54,598 nt of DNA from assembly GCA_938041445.1 (NCBI GenBank), contig CALISO010000046.1, positions 1 through 54,598 of the forward strand, read 5' to 3'. Every line of letters starts with the position of its first letter. The stretch's first letter is position 1. The position numbers were made by a program, and so were the translations under genes. Below are positions 44,883-54,565 of the stretch, one piece after another. The DNA is from an uncultured Saprospiraceae bacterium. GTDB lineage: Bacteria > Bacteroidota > Bacteroidia > Chitinophagales > Saprospiraceae. The notes below the pieces were generated by a model. The model did no database searches. It had not been told where the DNA came from and was given only the letters and a program-made list of their open reading frames with translations.

Positions 44883-47800
44883 CTACAGTTTAGATATTCT
44901 TTTCTTGTAGGTTTTACCTTCAGTATCAACAACTTCAATTATATAAATACCACTATTGACAAATCTCAAATCAACCTCGTAAATACCAGAAGCGTTTTTA
45001 TCAAGGGTGTCAACAACTGATCCATTAAGAGAGTAGACAACAATTTTTGATACCTCAATCTTAGAGCTGAGAACAATTGTAAAACCTGAAGTCGTTGGAT
45101 TAGGATATACGGACACATTATCTTGCTTAGTTGACTCTCTCGATAAAACTTTATTTCCAGTGTCTAGATTCTGTGGATCGTTACATTCATTTTCCGCAAC
45201 AATGTACCCAACTAATTCCGATGAATTCGTTTGAATACAATTTTTTGCACCTATTATTAATGCGATTCCATTGGAAGAATATAAATCATATTGTGTCGCA
45301 TAAGCTGCAGAATTTAAGCCATTCGATTGTACAGCTGCAAACACTGATGGAAGATAAGGTGATGTACTAAATCCATCAAACGAAACATAACTCGACTCAT
45401 CAGCGACTACGTTTGCTAATAATCCAACTTTGATCTTCTGATTTCTGATATATCCTATACCTGACTCAAATACTTTAATGCTTATATATTCAGATTTGAA
45501 TGTTCGACCACCTTTAACTCCTGGTTGAAGGTAGATATAACAACCATACTTGGTAACTCCATAGACAATTGGTGTTACTGAATTATCATCGTTGTTTGCA
45601 GTCATTACTGTTGGAAACACTACTGGATCATTTATCGGAAACGGAAAAGATATCCATTCTGGGCTATCATCAAGAGGCACATAGAATCCACATCCACTAA
45701 CTCCTTGAACTTCTGAAGGGTCTATATCTCCTACGAATGCTGATATTTCTGTAGGTGGGTTTATCGTTGGGCAACTACCAACTGAGTAAGTAAACGACCC
45801 ATCTCCTACCCAATTCGGATTAATCCAATATATATTATCAAAATTTGATTTTGTTGGGCCTATAATTAAATTTGTATTTGAAGGTGATGAACTATAAGTA
45901 TACTGTCCAGTCAAACCATTTTCATCGTTTTCAATTAAATATTCTATACAGTCGTCATCTGGAGCAAATGCACAGGTACTTGTTGTCGTTTTTACAACCA
46001 CTGTGCTCGCTAGATACTGAACTGAAGCACATACTTCAAATGTATCACCTGGCCAAGTGTCTGAAGGCACTGAAAGTGTATACGATTCATTTGGGGAAAT
46101 TTCAACCGAACCCGAATATGAAGGATCGTTACATAGATAGTATTCAATTGTAACTTTTGATATCGGTGATGGAACTGGGTAAGTGAACTCAAAATTAATT
46201 TCACTTTGGCAGGTTACTCCAGTGGCAGTTACCTCAAACCCTTGATCTGAACCAGAAGAACTCACTGGACCATATCCTGATGGTCCGCCATCAGGATATG
46301 TAGTTGTACCTCCTCCACCTGGAACAGTTGGGTTTTCACAATCACCTATAATTATGTCATATTCGTAAGTACATCCAGACGGTGTCTCTACGATTATAGG
46401 ATAAGTGCCAGCGGATTCCGAAGTTAGTGCCCAAAGGTAAACTTTATACTCAGGTGTCCAATCAATAAATGGTTCAATAACAGGTTGATGAACAGACAGT
46501 CCTACTAAAGATTCATCACAGGAAGGGCAACTTACACCAGAAACGAATTCATCTTCATTATCAAAGCAATTTTGATCATTAGGTGCTACCTCTAAATAAA
46601 CTTGACAACTACTACTTGATACAACAGTAAAACTTATATCACACAATCCAATTTTAATATATTGAGAAATACTATTTCCACATGCGTCTATTACTTCTAC
46701 TATATTATCCCCTTCATCGAGTGTCAAGGTGATAATTGTATTATCACCATTTTCGTCGATTGAATACTTCTTATAAGGATTTAAATGAGAAGTTGAGAGT
46801 TCAACACCATTTGAATATACTGAGAAACTGTATGACCCACCAGTAATAGTTACTGTTGTGTTATTTACTTGAATACCTTCAGAACAATCCACATGAGTGT
46901 CATAACTCATACTCATTTGCTCATAATCATTATCCACATCAATTGTGAATTCTTCACTATATATCTCTCCACAGTCATCAATTACTGATACTGTATTTAC
47001 TGAACCCATAGATGTAGCATTTGGAGATACAGAGATATCATATGGGGGAGATCCTCCTATAACATCAAAAAGTATTCTTGGCTCATCTCCTATACACCTA
47101 CCAGGAATTTGTTCAATTGTAATATCCGAAATTTCATCATTATCCTTTTCTTCGACTGTGTATACAGCTGTTGCGGTACACCCAGAATTGTTAGAAGTGG
47201 CAATCACAGAGTATGTACCAACAGCTAGATTAGAAATCTCGTTTGATATTTCACCAGTATTCCATTGAAAATTTTCAATCTCAATAAAATTTTCATCAAT
47301 AGCTGAAATAAAAATTGAACCGTCACTAGAACCTGGACATGCATTCTCTATATTTTCAAAGATAGTGATATCTGGATTAGATAAATTAACAACAGTTTGG
47401 GCACTACAATCTCCGTCTGATACTTTGAGTATGTAAGGACCCTCCTCTAAATCATCCAAAGTAAATGGACTATCACCACTGACAATCTGACCTAAGTGGC
47501 TCCATTCAATATCTAAATCACTAATAGTGCTACCGCTGTAGTTAGATACAATGTTCCCTAGATTCCAACTCTCTACACTAATGCTACCATCAGGTGTATA
47601 ACACGATTCTGGATCTTCTATAACAAGTAAGTCTGTATTGATCTCAATTCTACATTCACAGTCATCTAAATCAAAGTTGTATTGTTCTATTTGACATTCA
47701 ACAATTTGGGGGAAATCCTGACTTCCCTGAGTATAAGTAACAATCAAATTGGCAGAATATATACCAGCTGCAAGGTTGCTAAATACAGTACCTTCATTAC

Positions 47801-48251
47801 TTGGTTGTTCACTTTCTGAAGGCCAATCTGTCCAGTCGATTTGTACCATACCTAGATAAGGAGGTATAATTTCTATAACTCCGTCAGATTGATGACAACT
47901 AGACTGGGTAATATTGACTTCTGGATCTTCACAGTCACAATTACTGTTTATAGATTTCTCATATTCGCAACCAAGAGCATCCGTCACGACAATATTAAAA
48001 TCGCCATTCATTGGTAATTCGAATGTATATAGTCCTCCTTCTAGGTTAGATTCTTGCAGTATAGTTTGCTGACCATTGTCGACAACGAAGCTAAATGGAG
48101 CCGCTTTACCAGTAATTACAATTTGTAAGTTACTGATACATTCTCCACCGGACCAGAAAGAATTTGTGACAACTTCAAAGGAAGCTTGCAAAGTAGTACA
48201 TATCGTACCCAATAAAAAGAATGATAACAATGTAGAGCTTATAAATTTCAT
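44883..48251 (-). CDS. Large T9SS-secreted adhesin-like protein
   Basis: A 1122-residue exported protein with a signal peptide (residues 1-24, cleavage near LQAS) and a T9SS type A C-terminal sorting domain in the last 75 residues: VYPNPTTSGFTIVL, then SKIVVYSLNGS and NSGIYIIEVVDTEGKTYKK. Between them are repeated beta modules rich in Cys and Gly, some like SprB repeats (IVVTDALGCEYE, IIVETPSGCTYEYD, GSDGSIFISA). A surface-attached adhesin role is likely. It is the third gene of its operon; its ATG is separated from the preceding stop by an AT-dinucleotide spacer. Confidence 0.88.
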   Translation of the reverse strand: MKFISSTLLSFFLLGTICTTLQASFEVVTNSFWSGGECISNLQIVITGKAAPFSFVVDNGQQTILQESNLEGGLYTFELPMNGDFNIVVTDALGCEYEKSINSNCDCEDPEVNITQSSCHQSDGVIEIIPPYLGMVQIDWTDWPSESEQPSNEGTVFSNLAAGIYSANLIVTYTQGSQDFPQIVECQIEQYNFDLDDCECRIEINTDLLVIEDPESCYTPDGSISVESWNLGNIVSNYSGSTISDLDIEWSHLGQIVSGDSPFTLDDLEEGPYILKVSDGDCSAQTVVNLSNPDITIFENIENACPGSSDGSIFISAIDENFIEIENFQWNTGEISNEISNLAVGTYSVIATSNNSGCTATAVYTVEEKDNDEISDITIEQIPGRCIGDEPRILFDVIGGSPPYDISVSPNATSMGSVNTVSVIDDCGEIYSEEFTIDVDNDYEQMSMSYDTHVDCSEGIQVNNTTVTITGGSYSFSVYSNGVELSTSHLNPYKKYSIDENGDNTIITLTLDEGDNIVEVIDACGNSISQYIKIGLCDISFTVVSSSSCQVYLEVAPNDQNCFDNEDEFVSGVSCPSCDESLVGLSVHQPVIEPFIDWTPEYKVYLWALTSESAGTYPIIVETPSGCTYEYDIIIGDCENPTVPGGGGTTTYPDGGPSGYGPVSSSGSDQGFEVTATGVTCQSEINFEFTYPVPSPISKVTIEYYLCNDPSYSGSVEISPNESYTLSVPSDTWPGDTFEVCASVQYLASTVVVKTTTSTCAFAPDDDCIEYLIENDENGLTGQYTYSSSPSNTNLIIGPTKSNFDNIYWINPNWVGDGSFTYSVGSCPTINPPTEISAFVGDIDPSEVQGVSGCGFYVPLDDSPEWISFPFPINDPVVFPTVMTANNDDNSVTPIVYGVTKYGCYIYLQPGVKGGRTFKSEYISIKVFESGIGYIRNQKIKVGLLANVVADESSYVSFDGFSTSPYLPSVFAAVQSNGLNSAAYATQYDLYSSNGIALIIGAKNCIQTNSSELVGYIVAENECNDPQNLDTGNKVLSRESTKQDNVSVYPNPTTSGFTIVLSSKIEVSKIVVYSLNGSVVDTLDKNASGIYEVDLRFVNSGIYIIEVVDTEGKTYKKRISKL

Positions 48252-48252
48252 A

Positions 48253-48266
48253 ATATATATATATAT
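48253..48266. repeat. (AT)7 dinucleotide repeat in the adhesin translation-start spacer
   Basis: Seven AT units fill nearly the entire 15-base gap between the TAA of the propeller gene and the ATG of the adhesin gene. A change in unit number would alter the ribosome binding region. Confidence 0.8.
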
Positions 48267-49271
48267 TTAGAGGGTTTGTCTTTTGAAAATGTGAATAGAA
48301 TTCTTAGCGTCAAAAACAATTAAATAGGGATCTGAATAAGTCATGTATCGTCCCGCTGGATAACTGACATTTATGCTTTTATCTACCCAATCAAATTCCA
48401 ATGAGTTTAAGTTAAATGCACCGATAGTTCCAGTTCTGTCATCTGTTGTAATAATGTAGTCTCTTTCAAGAATATAATTTGATCGTTGGCTCTCTATTCC
48501 AATTTTTGTAAAATAATCTCGGTTAACCTTTGATTTCAATTCTATACCTGTTTTAATGCATCGTTGTATATAATTAATTAAAAAAGTGTGCATTACACCT
48601 CTTGAATGGTCAATAGCATTACCTTTCCCAAATATGTTTTTTTTCCATATTAATTCACAAGACCTGGTATCTAGGCAAATCACTTTATCAATGTTTCTAA
48701 ACTCAACAATAATAAAATAATTAACCACGCCTAAAATCCATGCAATACCTATTTCATTCTTTAGTTCTGGAAAGATTGTCTTGAAATCTAATTTCCATTC
48801 AACATCACCATTTATTGCGCTATGTTTGAATAGTATAAATTTTTTTTGACTAAAAATATTCTGGTCAATTCTTTGCAATGCCGTAAATTCTTTGCTAGAC
48901 CAAACAAACGTTTTTTCCTTTAACGAATATAAGCCATAAACCCTGTTATTGAGCTTCCCTTTGTAAGCAATTACATCATTACCAATACAATTATCTTGAC
49001 CTAGATATATATCATTACTAGGATTTTGAGGTATAAATGATTTTGAATTAGTGTCATAAAAATAAAATCCACCTAGCTTCTTAAGACCGATAACGGTATC
49101 TCTGTTTTTTACAAATCCTCTTATATCCTTCAAATTAGGTGCTTTACTCACATATGATCCTAATTCTAAATCATAAACTATTAAGTCTTTATTATAAGTT
49201 GTTGCAAATAGAATACTGTTATAGATAATTTGATTCTGAACACTATTAAAATCATTAAGCCGTTTAAACAT
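48267..49271 (-). CDS. Cytoplasmic beta-propeller-like protein, candidate immunity protein
   Basis: A 334-residue protein with no signal peptide or membrane helix. Repeating blade-like units are visible, such as TTYNKDLIVYDLELG, KVICLDTRSCELIWKKN, TDDRTGTIGAFNLNSLEFDW and YLIVFDAKNSIHIF, resembling WD40/PQQ-type propellers with W-K/D endings. Its ATG overlaps the TAA of the large upstream gene by one base (TAATG), so the two proteins are made in a coupled ratio. Because the upstream product ends in a nuclease-like domain and this protein stays in the cytoplasm, an immunity role is inferred. No known immunity family is recognised. Confidence 0.7.
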   Translation of the reverse strand: MFKRLNDFNSVQNQIIYNSILFATTYNKDLIVYDLELGSYVSKAPNLKDIRGFVKNRDTVIGLKKLGGFYFYDTNSKSFIPQNPSNDIYLGQDNCIGNDVIAYKGKLNNRVYGLYSLKEKTFVWSSKEFTALQRIDQNIFSQKKFILFKHSAINGDVEWKLDFKTIFPELKNEIGIAWILGVVNYFIIVEFRNIDKVICLDTRSCELIWKKNIFGKGNAIDHSRGVMHTFLINYIQRCIKTGIELKSKVNRDYFTKIGIESQRSNYILERDYIITTDDRTGTIGAFNLNSLEFDWVDKSINVSYPAGRYMTYSDPYLIVFDAKNSIHIFKRQTL

Positions 49272-52200
49272 TATTTTATCCAGTTTATATAATTGACTAA
49301 TTGATTGCTTTCCGCAAGCTCAACCAAGATATCGGGGTCTGAAATTCCTAGATTAATAAAAAAACTTGGATTTGCTTCAAATAGCTGACTTGCTTTATTG
49401 CTGTTTTTAAATAAATTCTGAAACATATTAGTCATGTTATTTTGTAATCCGTCGCTGAAATAATATTCGAATTTGTTGCCGCTTGCTATATATCCTTTGA
49501 ATTGGCTAAAAGTACTACCAGTAATAGACCTGGCAGTTTTCCAATTTTTCATTTCTATTGACTTTTTGACAATTGACCCATCAAAATTGGCCGCTTCAAA
49601 GTAAAGATCTAACTTATGGTTTGTTTCTATATCGGGAATATTGCCCTCAAATCTTTTTAAGGTAAATTTTCCATTTTCTGTAAGTTGATTCCAACTTGCA
49701 TCATCTGACATTTTTCTTAATGTTAGAGCAGCTGCTTTTGCTTTAGTAGCTTGCTCTCCCGCCTCCTTCATAAAATCTTCGAATCCAACAATGAATTTTC
49801 CATCAGCTCCTATAGCTCTATTAGTCACAACTTTATGCAAATCATCAAGAACTTTATCAAGACTTCCAACTAACCCATCACCAAGGTTTCCACAAGTGTT
49901 ACATTTAGGATTTGCCCTAATCAATTTCTCTAAGAAATCATCAAATCTTTGTTGCCCAATTTTATTTATTAGAACATCGTCAAATTTCGCAAGTGAAGTA
50001 AGTGATGGTATATCAGTTCTTAATATTCTTCCTGGGTTTGGCAAGTCAGGATTTGCTTTTGCTGCTGCTGCCCGTACACTATTCCAGGCTACAGCCATTC
50101 TCGGATTTTTTATAATGGCTACTGCAAGTGAAGGCCCAACCTCAGCTAAGTCCCTACCTAAGGTTTTTATAAATGGCCAAGTCTTTATAGCACCACCTAA
50201 GAATGCTTGAAATATTACATTTAATCCTGCTGAAGTTAGAGCTTGTACGTGATCCCAATGTTCAGAATCAGTAGTAATGTAATAATTGATATATGTACCG
50301 ATAAAGTCACCAGCAGGAGAATTTATGATATTCTGTCCTATAGATACAGCTAGTCCTTCCCACCCTCTATCATAGGCTCTATTGTATAAGGCCGAGAAAA
50401 ATTCACTAGATTCAGGGCTATCATCAAACCACCACCACACAACCCCTTCTATGGTGTATTCTGCGGCTATTGATATGACTACAGTAGTTGGATTGGTAGA
50501 TACTCTCTTAAAAAACCACTTAAGAAAGTACTTAGAGTAAGGCCCAGCTACACTTGATCTAATGTCAACTGATCCATCATTGAGCAATGTGATATTATTA
50601 TCTACAACCTGGACCTTATAGTATATCTGATGTGAGCCATCTTGAAGCTCAACAACATAGATGTCTTCTTTATAGAATACGTTGCTAGGTGAAGTATTCA
50701 GTCCCACAACATCACACATAATATCGTCTACACCACTTTCATCATTCGTGTAACTTAAGTATACTACGTTGATATCGCTAGATATTTCAGAAGGAGCATC
50801 TTTGACAAATAAGCTTATTTCATCAGTAAGTGGAAATCTATCATCATAGACACTTTGCCCATTCTCATACTTATATTGGCTTAAAGCTATTTCATCAGTT
50901 ATTTCCAGTTCTATGTTATATTCTGAATTGATATTCCCATAAGTTTTGTCAGAAACAAAAACATTTAGGTGATTATAATTTAGGAATCCTTGGCTAGTGA
51001 AAAAATCTTCAACCTTTTTGTTATAGTCATCATCCGACTCTTGCGCCTCTTCAATTGTGGACACGTAAAATGTCAATTCTGAGGTGCACATACCGTTAAC
51101 AATTTCGACACTATAGTTCCCTGGGGCAAATACTTCTAGCTGATTGCCACTCGCAGATCCTCCAGTACTGGGATACCAAGTTACACTGTCGTAGTCCTGA
51201 TTAATGGATACTGTCAGGGGCTGATTGTCACACAATATTGGTTCTGCTGGGAATATTGTAATATCACAATTGTTAGGATCGTGGTGATCATAAATACCAT
51301 CTAAATCTGTATCAATGAAAGTTCCACCTAGGCCTAATTCTTCCTTTGTCGGGATTTCATCATTGTCGTCATCAGGGTCATTAAAATCGGGCAAAGTATC
51401 GACGTCTGTGTATATAGGATCTCCATTCTCATCATTTTCTGTTATATCTGGAATGCAATCCTTATCAGTATCTTTAGGATCACAATAGCCATCAGAGTCT
51501 GCATCGACCGTTACTTCAGGATCATTAGGATCGCAATCCATAACGTCACATACGCCATCTGAATCTGTATCAGGCGACACTATAAAGTTTAGATTAGTCT
51601 CTGATAAGATTCCTCCTTTACAATCTGAAATCTTAACATTGACAACTAAATCATTAGTTAACTGAAATGCACCTAATTCTTCATTGGTTGAATAAGTTTC
51701 TGGACGGTTTTCATTGACTTTTACCGAGATACAACAACTTTCAAAGCTATCGCATATATAGTCAGCTATATTGATAGTTTCATTTAGGCAAAGTTCAAAA
51801 GTTTGCTCTGATTCAGGTTCGACAACAATAGTACAGCTCGCTGATCTACCTTGCGAATCAGTTACAGTAATAGGATGATTACCACAAGGCAAATTATAAA
51901 GAGTAACTAGATTATCCTCAATATATATATCATATCCCTCAGGGGACACAATATATGGGCCTGTTGAGTTTGACTCATCACTGTTTGCAGATTGTATGCC
52001 ATTAGGCAAAGAACCGGGGTCAATTTCTATAATAGCTACATTTGGTGACTCTAGTGAGCAATCAATAGAAAGAGAACTACTTGCACCAATGTTAGATATG
52101 AATGTGGCGTTATTAGGATTATTAGGTTTACCTGGACTTTTGTCTAAATGGTCATATGTATATGCATTATTTTTTGATAGAGAATAATTTTTACTGCCAT

Positions 52201-52735
52201 TTTGCAGAACCTCTGAGGCATAATTACCCCCTATTCGTAATTGAAATTCATTTGCCTCTTCTGAAAATTTGATAAAATCAGAAAACAAAAATTGATTTTC
52301 TTGAGGTGATTCATCTTGTGTATAGGTTCCATCAGGGTTAGGCCCAGAAGCATAATACGATATGCACGGATCCTCCAACGAAAAGTGTGGCAAATGTGTA
52401 ATAGTAGATGTGTCAAATTCCTTCCCATGGATGTAAAAGAAATCTCCCTGATTAAGACTTGAGATACATTCAGGATTAATTGTAATGAATCCCTCTTTAT
52501 AGTTATCTCCTAAGTTGGCATCATCAAAAATGATGTTGATCTTCGAATTAGCATCAACGTAAATTTCCTCCGTTTTGAGTATGAGAAATTCTATGAAGAT
52601 ATTATCAGACCCAAAATCAGTAACTTGGATCTCATTGATTCCAATCTGTGGAACGGTCTGTACATTACTATTTTGACAATATATAAATTGAAAAGCGAAG
52701 TAAAAAGTGCAAAAAAAGAAAAGCCTTAAATTCAT
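49271..52735 (-). CDS. Large exported protein with C-terminal PD-(D/E)XK-like nuclease toxin domain
   Basis: A 1154-residue protein from the Met at 52735, which begins a good signal peptide (MNLRLFFFC to FIYCQ). An ORF start 23 codons upstream is less likely. Next comes a lamin-tail-like domain (IGINEIQVTDFGSDNIFIEF onward), Ca-binding thrombospondin type 3-like DxDxDG repeats (about 383-489), an Ig-like domain, and a region with hydrophobic helices. The last 120 residues contain HKLDLYFE (Asp1043), IEMKNWK (Glu1061, Lys1063) and FSQFKGY (Gln1078), the order of PD-(D/E)XK nucleases. No T9SS sorting domain is seen. It resembles a polymorphic toxin; export route and target are inference. Confidence 0.75.
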   Translation of the reverse strand: MNLRLFFFCTFYFAFQFIYCQNSNVQTVPQIGINEIQVTDFGSDNIFIEFLILKTEEIYVDANSKINIIFDDANLGDNYKEGFITINPECISSLNQGDFFYIHGKEFDTSTITHLPHFSLEDPCISYYASGPNPDGTYTQDESPQENQFLFSDFIKFSEEANEFQLRIGGNYASEVLQNGSKNYSLSKNNAYTYDHLDKSPGKPNNPNNATFISNIGASSSLSIDCSLESPNVAIIEIDPGSLPNGIQSANSDESNSTGPYIVSPEGYDIYIEDNLVTLYNLPCGNHPITVTDSQGRSASCTIVVEPESEQTFELCLNETINIADYICDSFESCCISVKVNENRPETYSTNEELGAFQLTNDLVVNVKISDCKGGILSETNLNFIVSPDTDSDGVCDVMDCDPNDPEVTVDADSDGYCDPKDTDKDCIPDITENDENGDPIYTDVDTLPDFNDPDDDNDEIPTKEELGLGGTFIDTDLDGIYDHHDPNNCDITIFPAEPILCDNQPLTVSINQDYDSVTWYPSTGGSASGNQLEVFAPGNYSVEIVNGMCTSELTFYVSTIEEAQESDDDYNKKVEDFFTSQGFLNYNHLNVFVSDKTYGNINSEYNIELEITDEIALSQYKYENGQSVYDDRFPLTDEISLFVKDAPSEISSDINVVYLSYTNDESGVDDIMCDVVGLNTSPSNVFYKEDIYVVELQDGSHQIYYKVQVVDNNITLLNDGSVDIRSSVAGPYSKYFLKWFFKRVSTNPTTVVISIAAEYTIEGVVWWWFDDSPESSEFFSALYNRAYDRGWEGLAVSIGQNIINSPAGDFIGTYINYYITTDSEHWDHVQALTSAGLNVIFQAFLGGAIKTWPFIKTLGRDLAEVGPSLAVAIIKNPRMAVAWNSVRAAAAKANPDLPNPGRILRTDIPSLTSLAKFDDVLINKIGQQRFDDFLEKLIRANPKCNTCGNLGDGLVGSLDKVLDDLHKVVTNRAIGADGKFIVGFEDFMKEAGEQATKAKAAALTLRKMSDDASWNQLTENGKFTLKRFEGNIPDIETNHKLDLYFEAANFDGSIVKKSIEMKNWKTARSITGSTFSQFKGYIASGNKFEYYFSDGLQNNMTNMFQNLFKNSNKASQLFEANPSFFINLGISDPDILVELAESNQLVNYINWIK

Positions 52736-52822
52736 AATAGTTGTATTTAATTGAAATTGTTGCATAGATTGTGCCATATGTTTGTTTACATTTACTAAAT
52801 CCATAATATCAAAATTGTTAAA

Positions 52823-54373
52823 ATGAAAAGGACTTTCACTTTTTATATCGTTACTCTATTTCAGCTAGTCACCATATCTCTATCTGCACAAGTTGAAGTA
52901 GACTGGTTGAGAACATATGGAGGGCTATTCAATGATTATGGGTTACGTATAACTACTCTCAATAATGGGGATTTACTTTTAACTGGATATACTGAATCCC
53001 AAGATGGGGACTTCTATGCCGATCAAGGTATGGAAGACGCATTCATTATGCGTGTCGATCAAAATGGTGACATTATTTGGAATTTTGAGATAGGAGGAGA
53101 TATGTATGATGCTGCATTTGTTTCAACTGAGGATTCATATGGTGATATATATGTTACGTTGGGATCGGAATCCTCCAATGGGACAATAGATGAGTTCAAT
53201 GGTGCTATAGATTTTTGGCTTATAAAATTAGATGCAGATGGTAATCTTCTATTTAAGAAGAATATTAGTGGAGCATTTATCGATATTGTTAGAAATATTT
53301 TCGCTAATGATCAAGATGAATTAGTGCTATTTGGTGCTGGTAGTCCACCTGATTATGATGAAACATCCAATCTCGAAGATTTTTGGATTTTAACATTAGA
53401 TTTAGATGGTAATAAAATAGCTGAATATTACTTTGGGGGCCTTGGCGGCGATTCGGGTACGAGTGCTGTAATTGCTGATGATGGATCATACATCATATGC
53501 GGGGTTACGAGTTCTGAAGAATTTGGTGTAGATCCAGGTGCAAGAAGTGATGCTATTGTCGTTAAAATGAATCCTGATTTTTCAACAGTATGGACGTCTA
53601 CATTTGGTGGTACAGAAGGAGAGATTCCAAGTGATGTTGTATTCGATGATGAAGGGAATTTATTGTTAGTAGGAATTACAACCTCAAATGATGGCGTATT
53701 TGACACCAATAGCGGTTTGACTGACATATTTGTTGCACATCTGGATTTTGAGACAGGCAGCTTAAACTGGACTAAAACATATGGGGGTAGTGAAATAGAT
53801 ACAGGAGAAACTATTAGTAAAGTTGGTAACGGATATGTTATAGCTGGTAATACAAGATCGATAGATGGTGATTTCAACAGTGCTGGATTAGGTGATTTGG
53901 GTGATGAGGATATGTTTATATTAGGCCTTGACGGATCTGGCAATATTGACTATAGTTATCGGTTTGGTGGTTCAGGTCGAGATGTATTCAGAAGTGTATC
54001 AAAATCTAGCAATGATGAACTTTATTTCATCGGAAATACTACATCTGATGATTTAGATATAGGGACAACTAGTGGCTTTGATGTTGTGATTGGTAGGTTC
54101 TCATTTGAAATTTCCTCAGTAAGTAATGATGTTCTGGATATTTCGTTTTCATTCTATCCTAATCCAAGTACTGATAATTTAAATATAATGGTTGATGACA
54201 TTCAAGATGAATTTTCTATATCAATTTATGATTCTACTGGATTGCTTGTTTTATCAGATGTGATGCTTTCAAATAAAAGATCAATTGATGTATCGTCTCT
54301 TTCAAAAGGACTCTATACCCTATCAATCAGTTACGAACATAATCAGTCATCTAGCCAATTTATCAAGGATTAA
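52823..54373 (+). CDS. T9SS-secreted beta-propeller protein
   Basis: A 516-residue exported protein with a signal peptide (cleavage near LSAQ). About six repeats follow, each like GDLLLTGYTESQDGDF, then D-F-V/I-KLD and W-T-YGG-D, the pattern of SBBP-type propellers in Bacteroidota. The last 80 residues are a type A T9SS sorting domain: FYPNPSTDNLNIMV, SISIYDSTGLLVLSD and KGLYTLSISYE. It is divergent from the toxin-like gene, with a gap under 90 bases to that gene's preferred start, so the two may share a regulatory region. Confidence 0.9.
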   Translation: MKRTFTFYIVTLFQLVTISLSAQVEVDWLRTYGGLFNDYGLRITTLNNGDLLLTGYTESQDGDFYADQGMEDAFIMRVDQNGDIIWNFEIGGDMYDAAFVSTEDSYGDIYVTLGSESSNGTIDEFNGAIDFWLIKLDADGNLLFKKNISGAFIDIVRNIFANDQDELVLFGAGSPPDYDETSNLEDFWILTLDLDGNKIAEYYFGGLGGDSGTSAVIADDGSYIICGVTSSEEFGVDPGARSDAIVVKMNPDFSTVWTSTFGGTEGEIPSDVVFDDEGNLLLVGITTSNDGVFDTNSGLTDIFVAHLDFETGSLNWTKTYGGSEIDTGETISKVGNGYVIAGNTRSIDGDFNSAGLGDLGDEDMFILGLDGSGNIDYSYRFGGSGRDVFRSVSKSSNDELYFIGNTTSDDLDIGTTSGFDVVIGRFSFEISSVSNDVLDISFSFYPNPSTDNLNIMVDDIQDEFSISIYDSTGLLVLSDVMLSNKRSIDVSSLSKGLYTLSISYEHNQSSSQFIKD

Positions 54374-54507
54374 TGTCCCGGTTGTTAAGCCTTAAGCTTT
54401 AACAAAACAGTCGGCTTAGTCACATCTCGCTATAAATTCACCATAATCGTCCGTGGTCAAAGATATTTTTATCCAAACTGAAACCCAAATACTTACAATT
54501 AAAAGCG

Positions 54508-54515
54508 TACATTTG
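54508..54515 (+). promoter_or_regulatory. Promoter -7 element of the last gene
   Basis: TACATTTG, a perfect consensus match, lies about 50 bases before the ATG at 54566. A -33 element is not evident. Confidence 0.55.
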
Positions 54516-54565
54516 CAGCCGCTAGTAATGGATCTTAGTGATCATTTTTGGTAAAAAATATAACA

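Noticed and set aside
49271-49400. T9SS sorting domain at the end of the toxin-like protein
   Set aside because: No YPNP motif or closing Gly-Tyr/Lys strand pattern; it ends in a helical segment.
49791-50210. 139-codon plus-strand ORF inside the toxin-like gene
   Set aside because: Antisense to a strong coding frame with domain signals; the product has no recognisable features.
53428-53943. 171-codon minus-strand ORF inside the T9SS propeller gene
   Set aside because: Pro/Ser-rich shadow of the repeated coding sequence on the other strand.
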